Part shown: positions 54,481 to 63,330 of the stretch, piece by piece
Position numbering within the stretch: position 1 is the first letter of the stretch
How the letters are laid out: every line of letters starts with the position of its first letter
DNA from: Streptomyces sp. NBC_01497
GTDB lineage: Bacteria; Actinomycetota; Actinomycetes; Streptomycetales; Streptomycetaceae
DNA length: 64,000 nucleotides
Direction of reading: 5' to 3'
Assembly: GCF_036250695.1 (NCBI RefSeq)
Contig: NZ_CP109427.1
Coordinates: forward strand, 992,001 to 1,056,000
Made by a program: the position numbers and the translations under genes
Notes under the pieces: model-generated
Told to the model about the DNA's origin: nothing
Databases searched by the model: none
Seen by the model: only the letters and a program-made list of their open reading frames with translations

Positions 54481-54978
54481 ATGACCACGCCCGTCCGGCG
54501 CCGCAACGGTGGCGCAATGCAGGACAGGCCCCTTGGCTGGACACGCAATCCGCTGAGGGAGTTCGACCAACTACTCGGCGAGATGAGCGGACTGATCGAA
54601 TCCACGGTGGGAGGCGCGGCGCCCGCCGTGGCCTGGACGCCCCTGGCGGATGTCAGGGAGTCCGACGACGCCTTCCACGTCGAGATCGAACTCCCCGGCG
54701 TCAAGAGCAAGGACGTCGACGTCGAAGCGAACGGCCAGGAGCTGGTGGTCACCGGAGAGGTCAAGGAGAAGCAACGCGAAGGCGTCCTGCGCCGGAGCAC
54801 TCGCCGCACCGGATCCTTCGAGTACCGGCTGCGGCTTCCCGGAGAGATCGACGCCGAAAGGATCAAGGGGCAGCTGTCGGACGGCGTGCTCACCATCACC
54901 GTCCCCAAGGCCGAGATCGCAAAGCCCCGGCACGTCGAGATCAGCGAGACGAGCGGAAGCACCGAGAGCAGTGGCTGA
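54481..54978 (+). CDS. Hsp20 / alpha-crystallin small heat-shock protein
   Basis: 165 residues. Alpha-crystallin domain about 55-150: WTPLADVRESDDAFHVEIELPGVKSKDVDV, RSTRRTGSFEYRLRLPGEID, and the C-terminal GVLTITVPKAE. ATG 54481 is preferred: AAGGAGG (54466-54472) lies 8 bases before it but only 2 before the ATG at 54475. It follows the flavoprotein gene by 41 bases on the same strand and probably shares its transcript. ATP-independent holdase. Confidence 0.95.
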   Translation: MTTPVRRRNGGAMQDRPLGWTRNPLREFDQLLGEMSGLIESTVGGAAPAVAWTPLADVRESDDAFHVEIELPGVKSKDVDVEANGQELVVTGEVKEKQREGVLRRSTRRTGSFEYRLRLPGEIDAERIKGQLSDGVLTITVPKAEIAKPRHVEISETSGSTESSG

Positions 54979-55132
54979 GACTCGAACACCGCGGTTCCGG
55001 GTACCCATCCGGCACCGCGGCCGGCCGGCGACGGCTCGGCACCGGGACGGCTCATGAACGGCACCTCCGTCACGCCCCTCTCGGCGGCGGAGCGTGGTAC
55101 GCGTCCCCCTGCCGGCTCGGCTTCGGGCAGAG

Positions 55133-55184
55133 GCCACGCGCGTGGCAGCACCAACGAGCAGCAAACCCCAGCGGTGCTCGTTGG
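55133..55184. terminator. palindrome and hairpin downstream of hsp20
   Basis: GCCACGCGCGTGGC at 55133-55146 is a perfect 14-base palindrome; CCAACGAGCA (55151-55160) and TGCTCGTTGG (55175-55184) pair as a 10-base stem with a 14-base loop. These are the only structures in the 54979-55352 gap and may end the hsp20 transcript. Confidence 0.55.
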
Positions 55185-55352
55185 CCCGTGTGCACCTGGC
55201 CCTCCCGGTCGAGGCCACGCGTGACGCTCGGTGTCCCGAACCGTCGGACGTCGCTTGCGTCCCTCCACAGCGCACCCACGCGCGCCGTGTCAGGACCGAC
55301 CCCGGGCGACCCTCATGGGCCAGAAGTGACCGCGGGAAGAAGGAAGGCAGCG

Positions 55353-55745
55353 ATGAAATACGACGGATTCCTCGCCCGCGTACGCGAACGAGGTGAATAC
55401 AACGACCAGGGCGAAGCCGCGGACGTCACCACCTCCGTACTGGAAGTGCTGTCTCAACGGATCAGTCCTGGAGAGGTCAAAGACCTCGCGTCCCAGCTGC
55501 CCGGCCCGTTGGGCCAAGTTCTGGACCACGCCAGGCCGCAGCAGGTGCGGAGCTTCGGAATTGAGGAGTTCTACCGACGGGTCGCCGAGCGTACGGATGC
55601 TCGGCCGCGTACGGCGCAGTGGGACGCCAGCGCGGTCCTGACCACCGTTGCCGACGCTGTCACCGGCGGGGAGCTGAACCAGATCATCAGCCAACTCCCC
55701 TCCAGTTACGCGGTCCTGTTCGGTAAGCCCGACCTCGCCGACTGA
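55353..55745 (+). CDS. DUF2267 protein
   Basis: 130 residues with the DUF2267 pattern (MKYDGFLARVRERG, VTTSVLEVLSQRISPGEVKDLASQLP, FGIEEFYRRVAERT). AAGGAAGG before ATG 55353. Second DUF2267 gene of the window, downstream of hsp20; only moderately similar to the 47926 copy. Function unknown, stress association inferred from neighbours. Confidence 0.93.
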   Translation: MKYDGFLARVRERGEYNDQGEAADVTTSVLEVLSQRISPGEVKDLASQLPGPLGQVLDHARPQQVRSFGIEEFYRRVAERTDARPRTAQWDASAVLTTVADAVTGGELNQIISQLPSSYAVLFGKPDLAD

Positions 55746-56283
55746 GCCCGTGAGGCGAGCTGTCCATAACAGCCGCCAGCAGCCCGAACCTGGAACCGCT
55801 TGTCCGAGCGATCGAACGGTCCACGCGGCTTGCATTCGCTTGTGACGCGCCACAAGCTGGAGCGGGTGGTGGGCGTTCTTGAGCAGTGTCGGGTCGGGCG
55901 TCAGAGTGAGCTGGTCCCCTGCGGTGTTCACGGCGACACCGACCGGCGCGACCTGAGAGGCGTCGTCGTCGGCCACGGAATCAGCGCGGTGGCCACCATG
56001 GGCCGCCCTGCGCACCGTGGCCCGGAGGCTGGCCGAACTGCGGATGCCCCCGACAGGTTGCTCACCCACGTCGACGAGTTCGTCAATGAGATGCCCCTGG
56101 GCGACCACGAAAACGGGGACACGCTGCCGCCCCCCGGTGGGCGATTCATAGACTACGTGTCCGTGTCGGTGCCTCACCATCTTCTGGTGTCGCCCGTTGG
56201 GGTGGTTCTCGACTTCGTCACCTGAGATGGTCCTGGAGCCCGTCGCTAAACAACCCCAGCAACGTTCGTGGTCAACACACTGG
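55746..56283. other. no supportable gene; a weakly protein-like stretch
   Basis: Both strands are open over 55800-56220 (plus: 141 codons from ATG 55800; minus: a longer frame). Neither has a ribosome site or a recognised family, so neither is called. Confidence 0.4.
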
Positions 56284-56520
56284 CTAGAGACGTGTCGCAG
56301 TCCGGATGAGGTCGGCGACGGCTGTGGCCCGGCTGTGCGGTGGCCAGGCGATCACGGTCGTGACTGTCGGCGCGTCAAGCACGGGTACGGCGGCGAGGTC
56401 ACCGTGCAGTTGGGATCGGCACGACTCCGGTGAGACCGCGCAAGCACGGCCGAGCGCGACGAGCTGCAGCAACTGCGCGTGGTCGCGGACCTGCGGGCCG
56501 GGGCCGGGCGCGCCTTCTAA
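56284..56520 (-). pseudogene. C-terminal remnant of a LysR regulator
   Basis: Minus-strand reading gives HAQLLQLVALGRACAVSPES, LHGDLAAVPVLDAPTVTT and IAWPPHSRATAVADLIRTA, the last part of a LysR effector domain (LVALGRAVAVVPES..L..V.D....T....WPP). The helix-turn-helix and first half are absent. Confidence 0.7.
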
Positions 56521-56710
56521 GCGCCTGCTCTATCCGGTGCATTACGCCTACCAGCGGAACACTGAGCGTCTTGGTGAGGGAGAAATCTGAGGGGATCTCC
56601 GTGCGGGACTTCTCGCAAAAGCAATGGGTCCTCGACTGGATGCAGACCGTCGGCCCTGGCCGCGCGCGTCGCGTGCCCAGCGCCGGAAAGCGACGTGCGA
56701 CGTGCGGGCC

Positions 56711-57340
56711 TCAGGCTGTGGCGTGGCAGCGGACCCGCTCGATCATCGCGTGCAGCACGGTCTCCAGCGCGACAGTGTCGCGACGGGCCTGGGTCATGAT
56801 CAACCCGCCTTGCAAGGCGGCGAGAAGGGCTAGGGCGAGGTATCCCGGATCGGCGTCCGCCGTCAGCTCACCTCGGTCCTGCATGACCTGCAGCCCTGCG
56901 CGCAGGGCGTCCTCCCACGCACAGTAGGCCGTGGCGAGTCGGGCGCGGGCCTGCAGGTCATGGTCGGACAGTTCCGCGGACAGCGCCCCGATCGGGCAGC
57001 CGCCCCGACATCCGACGGCGCGCTGGGCCGCGACGATGGCATCACGCCAGGCTTCGAGCGCCTCGAAGCTGTCGAGCCGGCTCAGCAGCGGTCGCTGGAA
57101 GTCGAGCACGGACTCCGTCTGGTGCTCGATGACAGCCTGGACAAGGGCCCGCTTGTCGCCGAAATAGTGGTACAGCTGCGACGGGCTCGCCAGGCTCGCG
57201 GCCTTGAGTACGTCTTCGGTGCTGGTGCCCGCCACACCCTGCTCGAACATCAGTCGGGCCGCAGCCGTCACGATGCGGTTGCGGGTGGCACGACCCTTCG
57301 GGGTCAAGCGCGGCCGGCTGACGTTTCTCATCACGGGCAT
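56711..57340 (-). CDS. TetR/AcrR family regulator
   Basis: 209 residues from ATG 57340. Helix-turn-helix: AARLMFEQGVAGTSTEDVLKAASLASPSQLYHYFGDKRALVQAV; the C-terminal half has CRGGCPIGALSAELSDHD, typical of the LmrA/YxaF-like TetR group. No strong ribosome site. It is divergent from the peroxiredoxin-like gene with 438 bases between; an AT-rich start region (ACCAAATTTATGG) and a downstream palindromic promoter suggest control of that gene. Confidence 0.9.
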   Translation of the reverse strand: MPVMRNVSRPRLTPKGRATRNRIVTAAARLMFEQGVAGTSTEDVLKAASLASPSQLYHYFGDKRALVQAVIEHQTESVLDFQRPLLSRLDSFEALEAWRDAIVAAQRAVGCRGGCPIGALSAELSDHDLQARARLATAYCAWEDALRAGLQVMQDRGELTADADPGYLALALLAALQGGLIMTQARRDTVALETVLHAMIERVRCHATA

Positions 57341-57633
57341 CGAGATTACCAAATTTATGGAGCGGTCCCTCTATGGAGGATCTGCGGCATTCCACCATGA
57401 TCCGCGGCGGCCGAACCCCCGCGGGACGACCACCGACGCGACAAACCGCGGCACGCGGCACGGCAGCCCACATGACGGCATGACCTCCAAGAGCCCTTGA
57501 ACCGTCGTACCCCATCACCGCGCGACCCGCCGGGGACGGCCATGTCCGCGGCGGACCGGACTCCCTGCCCCGCCTCCGGCGAGCGGAGGAGGTCGGGCGC
57601 GGAAGGAGTCATCGAGCAGTACTCGCAGCGCAC

Positions 57634-57691
57634 TTGACACCCGGACACAGAATCTAGATTTGACAGTCTATTTTTTCCCGCCCAATATTAG
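57634..57691 (+). promoter_or_regulatory. promoter/operator upstream of the peroxiredoxin-like gene
   Basis: TTGACA occurs at 57634 and again at 57660. The second has AATATT at 57684 (18 spacing). Between them AATCTAGATT (57651-57660) is a perfect 10-base palindrome; GATTTGACAGTCTA follows. This patch is AT-rich for the genome. A TetR-type operator is likely, by analogy with the divergent TetR gene. The rest of 57341-57778 is non-coding. Confidence 0.6.
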
Positions 57692-57778
57692 ATGGCTCGC
57701 TCTAAAAACAGACAGGGGTGCGCCGCACGACCTGCCGCCACCGCGCCCGATCAGCGGTCCCCCCCAGAAGGGGTCAGC

Positions 57779-58447
57779 ATGACCAACACCGCATCTACAC
57801 CCGTCGCCGACCATGTCGCGAACGTCATCGCCGGGATGGCACAGCAGGTCCCCGGCGACGTACTGCAGGCGTTCGGCGCCGAGCAGACCGCCCTGGACTC
57901 CGCCGGTGTGCCCGCCGGGATCGCAGAGGCCGGGATGCCCATGCCCGACGCCGAACTCCTGGACGTGAATGCCAACACCACTACGCTTGAGCGCGCGCGT
58001 GCCGGCAGGGCCGCGGTCGTCGTGTTCTACCGCGGCGCCTGGTGCCCGTTCTGCAACGCGGCCCTGCGCGTCTATCAAAGCGAGCTGGCCGGCGAACTGG
58101 ACGAGCACGGTGCCGCGTTGATCGCGGTAAGCCCGCAGAAGCCGGACGGTTCCCTCACCATGAAGGAGGCCAATGAGCTGTCCTACGCGGTGCTCTCCGA
58201 CCCGGGCAACCGCATCGGCCGGCAGCTCGGCATCGTCACCCGTCCGACGGACGAGGTGCAGCGGGCACAGGCTGCTCTGGGACTCGACCTGACCACGGTG
58301 AACGCGGACGGGAGCCACGACATCCTCATGCCGACGGTGGCGATCGTCGATGCCGACGGCATCCTGCGGTGGATAGACGTCCACCCGAACTACACGACCC
58401 GCACCGAGCCGGCCCAGATTCTCGCGGCTCTGACATCACTCGGCTGA
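57779..58447 (+). CDS. peroxiredoxin-like (AhpC/TSA) protein
   Basis: 222 residues. A 50-residue helical lead precedes a thioredoxin fold with VVFYRGAWCPFCNAAL: Cys89 and Cys92 give a CxxC active site rather than the single peroxidatic Cys of classic peroxiredoxins. LIAVSPQKPDGS and LSDPGNRIGRQLGI follow the AhpC/TSA pattern. Likely thiol peroxidase or disulfide reductase. AGAAGGGG before ATG 57779; AT-rich double promoter upstream; the SDR gene follows 145 bases later. Confidence 0.92.
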   Translation: MTNTASTPVADHVANVIAGMAQQVPGDVLQAFGAEQTALDSAGVPAGIAEAGMPMPDAELLDVNANTTTLERARAGRAAVVVFYRGAWCPFCNAALRVYQSELAGELDEHGAALIAVSPQKPDGSLTMKEANELSYAVLSDPGNRIGRQLGIVTRPTDEVQRAQAALGLDLTTVNADGSHDILMPTVAIVDADGILRWIDVHPNYTTRTEPAQILAALTSLG

Positions 58448-58591
58448 AGCGGGCGACAGCACGCCGGGAAGCAGCCACTGAGCGCAGAACCAGACGCAGC
58501 GCGCAACGGCGCATGCGCCCCACGACGCTACGTCAGTGCACTGCACGACCCCTCAATGTCCGAGTCACGAAGTCCAGATACGGAGTGGAGC

Positions 58592-59350
58592 ATGTCCTTG
58601 AACGGCAAGGTGGCCCTGGTGACAGGCGCAGGGCGCGGTATTGGGAGAGAGGTGGCGCTAGCGCTCGCGGAAAGGGGCGTGACGTCGGCACTCGTGGCCA
58701 GGTCCGGACATGAACTGTCCGAGACCGCCCGCCTGGTGGAAGGCCGCGGTGGCAAAACCCTCGCTCTGGTCGCGGACCTCGCCGATCCCGCCGCGCTCGC
58801 CACGACCGTGGACCGCGCGGTCTCCGCGCTCGGCCCGATCGGCATACTCGTCAACAACGCCGCGACTGTCGAACCGCTCGGTCCCAGCGCCGGAATGGAT
58901 CCCACCACATGGGCCTCCTCGCTCGGCATCAACGTGATCGCACCGGCATCCCTCGCCTTCGCCCTGCTGCCCGCGATGGTCCAGGCAGGCTGGGGAAGGA
59001 TCGTCAACGTATCCAGCATCGTGGTGGCCCACCCCGCAGCGATGATCGGCGGCAATGCATACGCCACGACGAAGGCCGCCCTCGAGGCACACACCGCCAA
59101 CCTGGCAGCCGAACTGGCCGGCACGGGAGTCACGGCCAACACCTACCGCCCCGGATCCGTGGACACTGCGATGCAGGAACTCGTCCGCACCAAAGGCTCG
59201 GGACGGGTGAGCGAGGAGACCCACGCCCGCTTCGTGCACAACCACGAGAAGAAGACGCTGATCACACCGCAGAGGTCGGCGCTCTCCCTGGTCGCACGGC
59301 TCACCTCGGACGCCTCCGGCCAGATCTGGGACGCCTCGGATCCGCTCTGA
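58592..59350 (+). CDS. short-chain dehydrogenase/reductase
   Basis: 252 residues. TGAGRGIG at 11-18, NNAA at the third strand, Ser in NVSSIVV, Tyr157 and Lys161 in YATTK. GGAGTGGAG before ATG 58592; the GTG at 58556 is less likely. Same strand as the peroxiredoxin-like gene 145 bases upstream, so a shared response is possible. Substrate unknown. Confidence 0.92.
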   Translation: MSLNGKVALVTGAGRGIGREVALALAERGVTSALVARSGHELSETARLVEGRGGKTLALVADLADPAALATTVDRAVSALGPIGILVNNAATVEPLGPSAGMDPTTWASSLGINVIAPASLAFALLPAMVQAGWGRIVNVSSIVVAHPAAMIGGNAYATTKAALEAHTANLAAELAGTGVTANTYRPGSVDTAMQELVRTKGSGRVSEETHARFVHNHEKKTLITPQRSALSLVARLTSDASGQIWDASDPL

Positions 59351-59655
59351 GCCAGTTCCACAGGGGTCCGCTGAGCAACGACACTCCCCCGGCCTCTCCT
59401 GCGGCGACAGGATCGGCCGGGGTTCCAGCCCACTCCCGGCACCGCCCTGCCCGCCGGGGCCGCCTCGCTGCAAGTCGGTGTGCGAGACGCGAGCGACACT
59501 CTCCGCGGGGGGCGGAGAGGGCCGTGAAGCTGTCTCACGACAGTGTCGGCCTGAGAGCCGACCGGCGCCGTGACTGTTATTCCGCACTTCGGCGTCCCGC
59601 ACGACCGCTTTGGCAGCCGGGGCAAGGAACGAGGTGAAGCAGGTCCACTGACACC

Positions 59656-59960
59656 TCACCAGTAAACGTCCTGCTCCCCATGCCTCTGGGCCAGGGGGTC
59701 GTCACCTGCTTCGCTGAAGGCATGCGGCGCCTTGACCAGCCCTCCGTGCCGAGCGGTCGGCATTGCGTCGACGATACGTACGATCTCTCCTCGTCTGCGT
59801 TCCGTGACCTCGTCCTCCACGCGCCTGCCCTCCTTGGGGAGACTGATGAGGATCTCACGGCGATTCGGCTCGTTCGGCTGCCGGTCCAGCATGCCCGCGG
59901 CGGCGGGGCGTCTGATCATTCGCAGAGCCGTGGACGCAATGACATCGAGGTGCGTCCCGA
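59656..59960 (-). pseudogene. MarR-family regulator remnant
   Basis: The minus-strand frame ending at 59656 reads MLDRQPNEPNRREILISLPKEGRRVEDEV, the MarR wing, then IVRIVDAMPTARHGGLVKAPHAFSEAGDDPLA. The helices upstream (IASTALRMIRRP) are corrupted and the N-terminal half is missing. 59351-59655 and 59961-60449 show nothing else supportable. Confidence 0.6.
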
Positions 59961-60449
59961 GGCGGGAGCGAAGCCGACAGAACGGCCGTGGCGATCTTGT
60001 CCGCCACCTTGTCGCCTGAGCCGGATCGGCCGGGGGTCTCGGCCTACGGCAGCGGACTCCTGCACACAGGGTCCTCTTCCCTCCTCCGGAGGCGGGCGAG
60101 AGCCGCCCGGTCGCCGGGAAAGCCACTAGACGGCCAACGAGGAGGAATTACGCAGAGCAAAATCACATCGATGCCGGGCGGACCGTCGTGCACTCCCATG
60201 GCGAACGCCGTCCTCACACACACGCTCTTCCGTGAGGGTCTCGACAGCCTCTTCACCGCGGGACTGTCCGGCAGCTGGTCCCTGGAGACCGACATCCACT
60301 CACCTCCCCTCCGCACGGCCATATGGCGGCCGACGCGGGGAACGCCGGAATGTGGTGGTCCTGCCCAGTGAACGCCACCACACACTGTTCCCGTTCCCCC
60401 TCCGATGCCGTGGGACCGGGAGCAGTGTGAGGCCGCGCCTGTCATCGCA

Positions 60450-61613
60450 TCAGGTCGTGACGATGCCTTCCCCGCCGAGTCCGTCGGGCACCTTGGTGGT
60501 GCCGATCCTGGTGAGTGCGCCGTCCCGGTCGACACGGAAGCCGTCGACCTCGCCGGCGCCGCCGGTCTGGACGTAGAGGTAGTGCCCGCCGGGCGTGACC
60601 GACAGGTCGACCGGGCCCGCACCGGTGGCGGTGTTGCCCCTGGCATCGAGGGTGGCGTCGCGTGTCTGGCGGAAGCGGGAGAGCGTGTTGCTGCCGGCGT
60701 TCGAGACGTAGAGGTCGCTGTTCCGGCGCACGACCCAGCAACTCGCCTGTTCGCCCGTCGGCACGGCGTCGACGAGGGCGGCGTCGCCGTCGTGGTGGAG
60801 GCGGAACGTCAGCACGGTGTTCTCCACACCGTCGACGACGACGAGCCGGCCGGCCGCGTCGAAGGTCAGCCCGAAGGGCTGCGATCCGGCCTTGCTGTTC
60901 ACGAAGGGCTCGGCGGCCGGACCGCCGTCGCGGTCGAGGGGGAAGACCTCGATGCTGTTGCCGCCCAGCTTGGTGGTGACGACCAACTGCGATCCGTCGG
61001 GAGTGAAGGCGACCTGGGCCGGAGTGTGGGTGAACTCGGGCGCGGCGGCGGTGTTCAGGTGCAGCGCGCGGTTCCAGGCGGGGACCCGGTGCAGTCCGTC
61101 CTTCTCCAGCCGGTAGCCCTGGATCGAGCCGCCCTTGCGCGCGTTGAGCACGTAGACGCGGTCCCGGTACGCGGCGACGCTGACGGGGAAGGTGCCTCCG
61201 GAGCCGATGACCTGCTTGCGGTGCAGGCGGGTGCCCTCGACCGAGAAGACCGTGAGCGTGTTGCTGCCGGCATTGACCGCGTACAGCAGCTTGGCCCGGG
61301 AGTCGTAGGTCAGCGATCCCTGAGAGGCCAGGTAATCCACCACGGAGCCGGCGAGCACGCCGCCCTTGCCGCCGGTGTTGTACACCGTGCGCCGGTGGAG
61401 GGACCCGTCCGCGTCGCGGCTGTACGCGACCACCTGGTTTCCGGCGACACGGTCGTTCTGGACGAACACCGCGGCTTCCGGCTCGTGCCCGGCCCGGACG
61501 GGCGCGGCAGTGGCGGGCGCGGCGAAGGCGGGCGCGGCGAAGGCGGCGGTCGCCAGGACCGCGGTCACGGTGGCCCGCACGGCGCAGGGCAGTCTTCGGG
61601 AGGTGTGAGACAT
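60450..61613 (-). CDS. secreted beta-propeller (lactonase-like) protein
   Basis: 387 residues. Signal peptide to about residue 38 (FAAPATAAPV), then a seven-bladed beta-propeller of the lactonase/YncE type with repeating VYVLNAGSNTL- and FTPDGSQLVVT-like blade motifs (YAVNAGSNTLTVF, LYVSNAGSNTLSRF, VDLSVTPGGHYLYVQTGG). May be a 6-phosphogluconolactonase-like fold without catalytic proof. GGAAGG precedes ATG 61613. Exported; no operon partner. Confidence 0.9.
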   Translation of the reverse strand: MSHTSRRLPCAVRATVTAVLATAAFAAPAFAAPATAAPVRAGHEPEAAVFVQNDRVAGNQVVAYSRDADGSLHRRTVYNTGGKGGVLAGSVVDYLASQGSLTYDSRAKLLYAVNAGSNTLTVFSVEGTRLHRKQVIGSGGTFPVSVAAYRDRVYVLNARKGGSIQGYRLEKDGLHRVPAWNRALHLNTAAAPEFTHTPAQVAFTPDGSQLVVTTKLGGNSIEVFPLDRDGGPAAEPFVNSKAGSQPFGLTFDAAGRLVVVDGVENTVLTFRLHHDGDAALVDAVPTGEQASCWVVRRNSDLYVSNAGSNTLSRFRQTRDATLDARGNTATGAGPVDLSVTPGGHYLYVQTGGAGEVDGFRVDRDGALTRIGTTKVPDGLGGEGIVTT

Positions 61614-62029
61614 GTGCCTTCCAGGGGTCGGGGCGGCCGGGTACCCCGCCTGCAGGCGTGCACCGCGGCTGGCAGAGAGCGTTGTTCCGCCCGTCATCCT
61701 GAGGCAGAAAGGGCACGTTGCAACGCAGCGCGGTCCGTCCGGTAATCCCATCGGATGACTATCCGGCAAACGGTCGTACTGTGAAAACCCCTACCGAAAT
61801 GATCTCCGCGACGGTTGGATCACCGCGCGCCCCTGACCAGGGGTGGAGTGGTTGGCTCGGTCGTCGCCGGGGCGTTGGCCTGGCCGAACGGTCCCGGGCA
61901 GATGTGCGGCCCAAGCTGCACGCGGCCTCCCCGCCAGGCTCCGTACCCCCGGCATCTTGACTCCGCAGCCCCGCGTACAAGGGCAGCAACTTGGCGCGCG
62001 CAGGCAGCAATGCCACCGAACGACGCCGT

Positions 62030-62255
62030 CGGCCTGACGACCAGTAGTACTTCGTCAGGTTCTGCGTCCGTTTCGGTGGGCAGGGGGCGATTGCAGGTGG
62101 TGCAGGTGTACCGGTCCACGCGGTCTACAGGTCCTGAAGGGGTTTGCACCTGGTAGAGGGTCAGGCCGACGTGCGGACTTTCGGGCCAAGGGCCCCCGAG
62201 GGTGAGAAATGCCTGGATGGCGGTGCCGAGGGTGACATGGTGGTACCAGGTCTAA
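62030..62255 (-). pseudogene. C-terminal scrap of an IS701-like transposase
   Basis: On the minus strand the frame WYHHVTLGTAIQAFL, ESPHVGLTLYQVQ and RYTCTTCNRPLPTET resembles the end of IS701-type transposases (the HHVTL..AA.AFL helix and CTTC.RPLP tail). No start or catalytic core. The 61614-62029 part and 62256-62277 show no gene. Confidence 0.45.
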
Positions 62256-62277
62256 CGGAGTCGCCGTGTCGGGCAGG

Positions 62278-63246
62278 TTAGCTCATGCCTTCGCGGGCGG
62301 CCCGAACGGTGGCGCTGGACGGAGCGTAGCGGTGCCACAGCGCACGCTGGACGAACAGCGTGAGGACTCCGGCGATCAGCATGCCGCCGAGGTTGACACC
62401 GAGTTGCACGAAGGACGCCGCCACCTCGTCGCCGTGCGCGAGGACGGCGGCGACGGCGATGTTGCCGGCCGCCGGGACGGTGGTGACGGAGATGAACACG
62501 CCCACCAGAGCGGAGGACTTCCCGGCCGTCAGCGACAACAGTCCGGCGATGCCCGCGAGCACCGCGACGATGAACGACCACTTGTCCGGATGGACGATGA
62601 AGTCCGTCAAGGGACGGTGGTCGAGCATGCCTGGGCTCACCCAGCCGAGGCCGCGGCCGACCGCCGCGCAGGCCGTCGTGATCAGGATCGCGACGGTGAA
62701 GCCCACGATGACGGTCCGCGCGGCCGAGCCGACCAGTGGCCAGTCCTTCCGCAGCAGTCCGAGGCTCATCGCGGCCACCGGGCCGAACTCGGGGCCGAGC
62801 ACCATCGCGCCCACGATCAGGATCGGCTGGTCCAGGAGCGCACCGATCGCCGCGATCTGTGTGGCGAGTACGAGGAAGACCAGGAACGCCCAGGTGAGAC
62901 GGGCGTCCGAGGCGGTACGCGCGGCCAGTTCCTCCCAGACCACGGCGTCGTCGCCGTCGCCGGGTGCCGCCTCCTCCGCCCGCTCGGCGGCGGTGGACAG
63001 CGACAGGTCGAGCTGTTCCACCGTGACCGCGCCGCTCTCCTTCAGACCGAGGTCGCGCAACTCGTCGAGGATGCCGTTGGCGGCCTCTCTGGCGACGTCG
63101 AACTCGACGAAGTCCCCGGCAGGCGCGTAGGCGGCGCCGGGCAGGCTGATCACGTTGACGACAGCAGGCGACCGGCTCGCGATGCCCAGGACATCGGCGG
63201 TGCGGTCGGCGGGACTGATGACTCGGACATGCAACACGCACAGCAT
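62278..63246 (-). CDS. DUF389 membrane protein
   Basis: 322 residues. An N-terminal soluble lobe (about 1-110, with CVLHVRVISPADRTADVL) and a C-terminal DUF389 domain of six helices containing the hallmark GAMVLGPEFGPVAAMSLGL and later GVFISVTTVPAAGNIAVAA. Function unproven; transport-like. ATG 63246 is used because DUF389 proteins open like MLCVLHVRV. Divergent from the antiporter gene at 63331, leaving an 84-base gap. Confidence 0.92.
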   Translation of the reverse strand: MLCVLHVRVISPADRTADVLGIASRSPAVVNVISLPGAAYAPAGDFVEFDVAREAANGILDELRDLGLKESGAVTVEQLDLSLSTAAERAEEAAPGDGDDAVVWEELAARTASDARLTWAFLVFLVLATQIAAIGALLDQPILIVGAMVLGPEFGPVAAMSLGLLRKDWPLVGSAARTVIVGFTVAILITTACAAVGRGLGWVSPGMLDHRPLTDFIVHPDKWSFIVAVLAGIAGLLSLTAGKSSALVGVFISVTTVPAAGNIAVAAVLAHGDEVAASFVQLGVNLGGMLIAGVLTLFVQRALWHRYAPSSATVRAAREGMS

Positions 63247-63330
63247 TGTCCCCGACCGCGCGGAGTGGCCGTACGGCGGACCGTGAACCCGCACCTGCCG
63301 TATCCGTGGCGCGTTTGCTTGGATGGCGGG

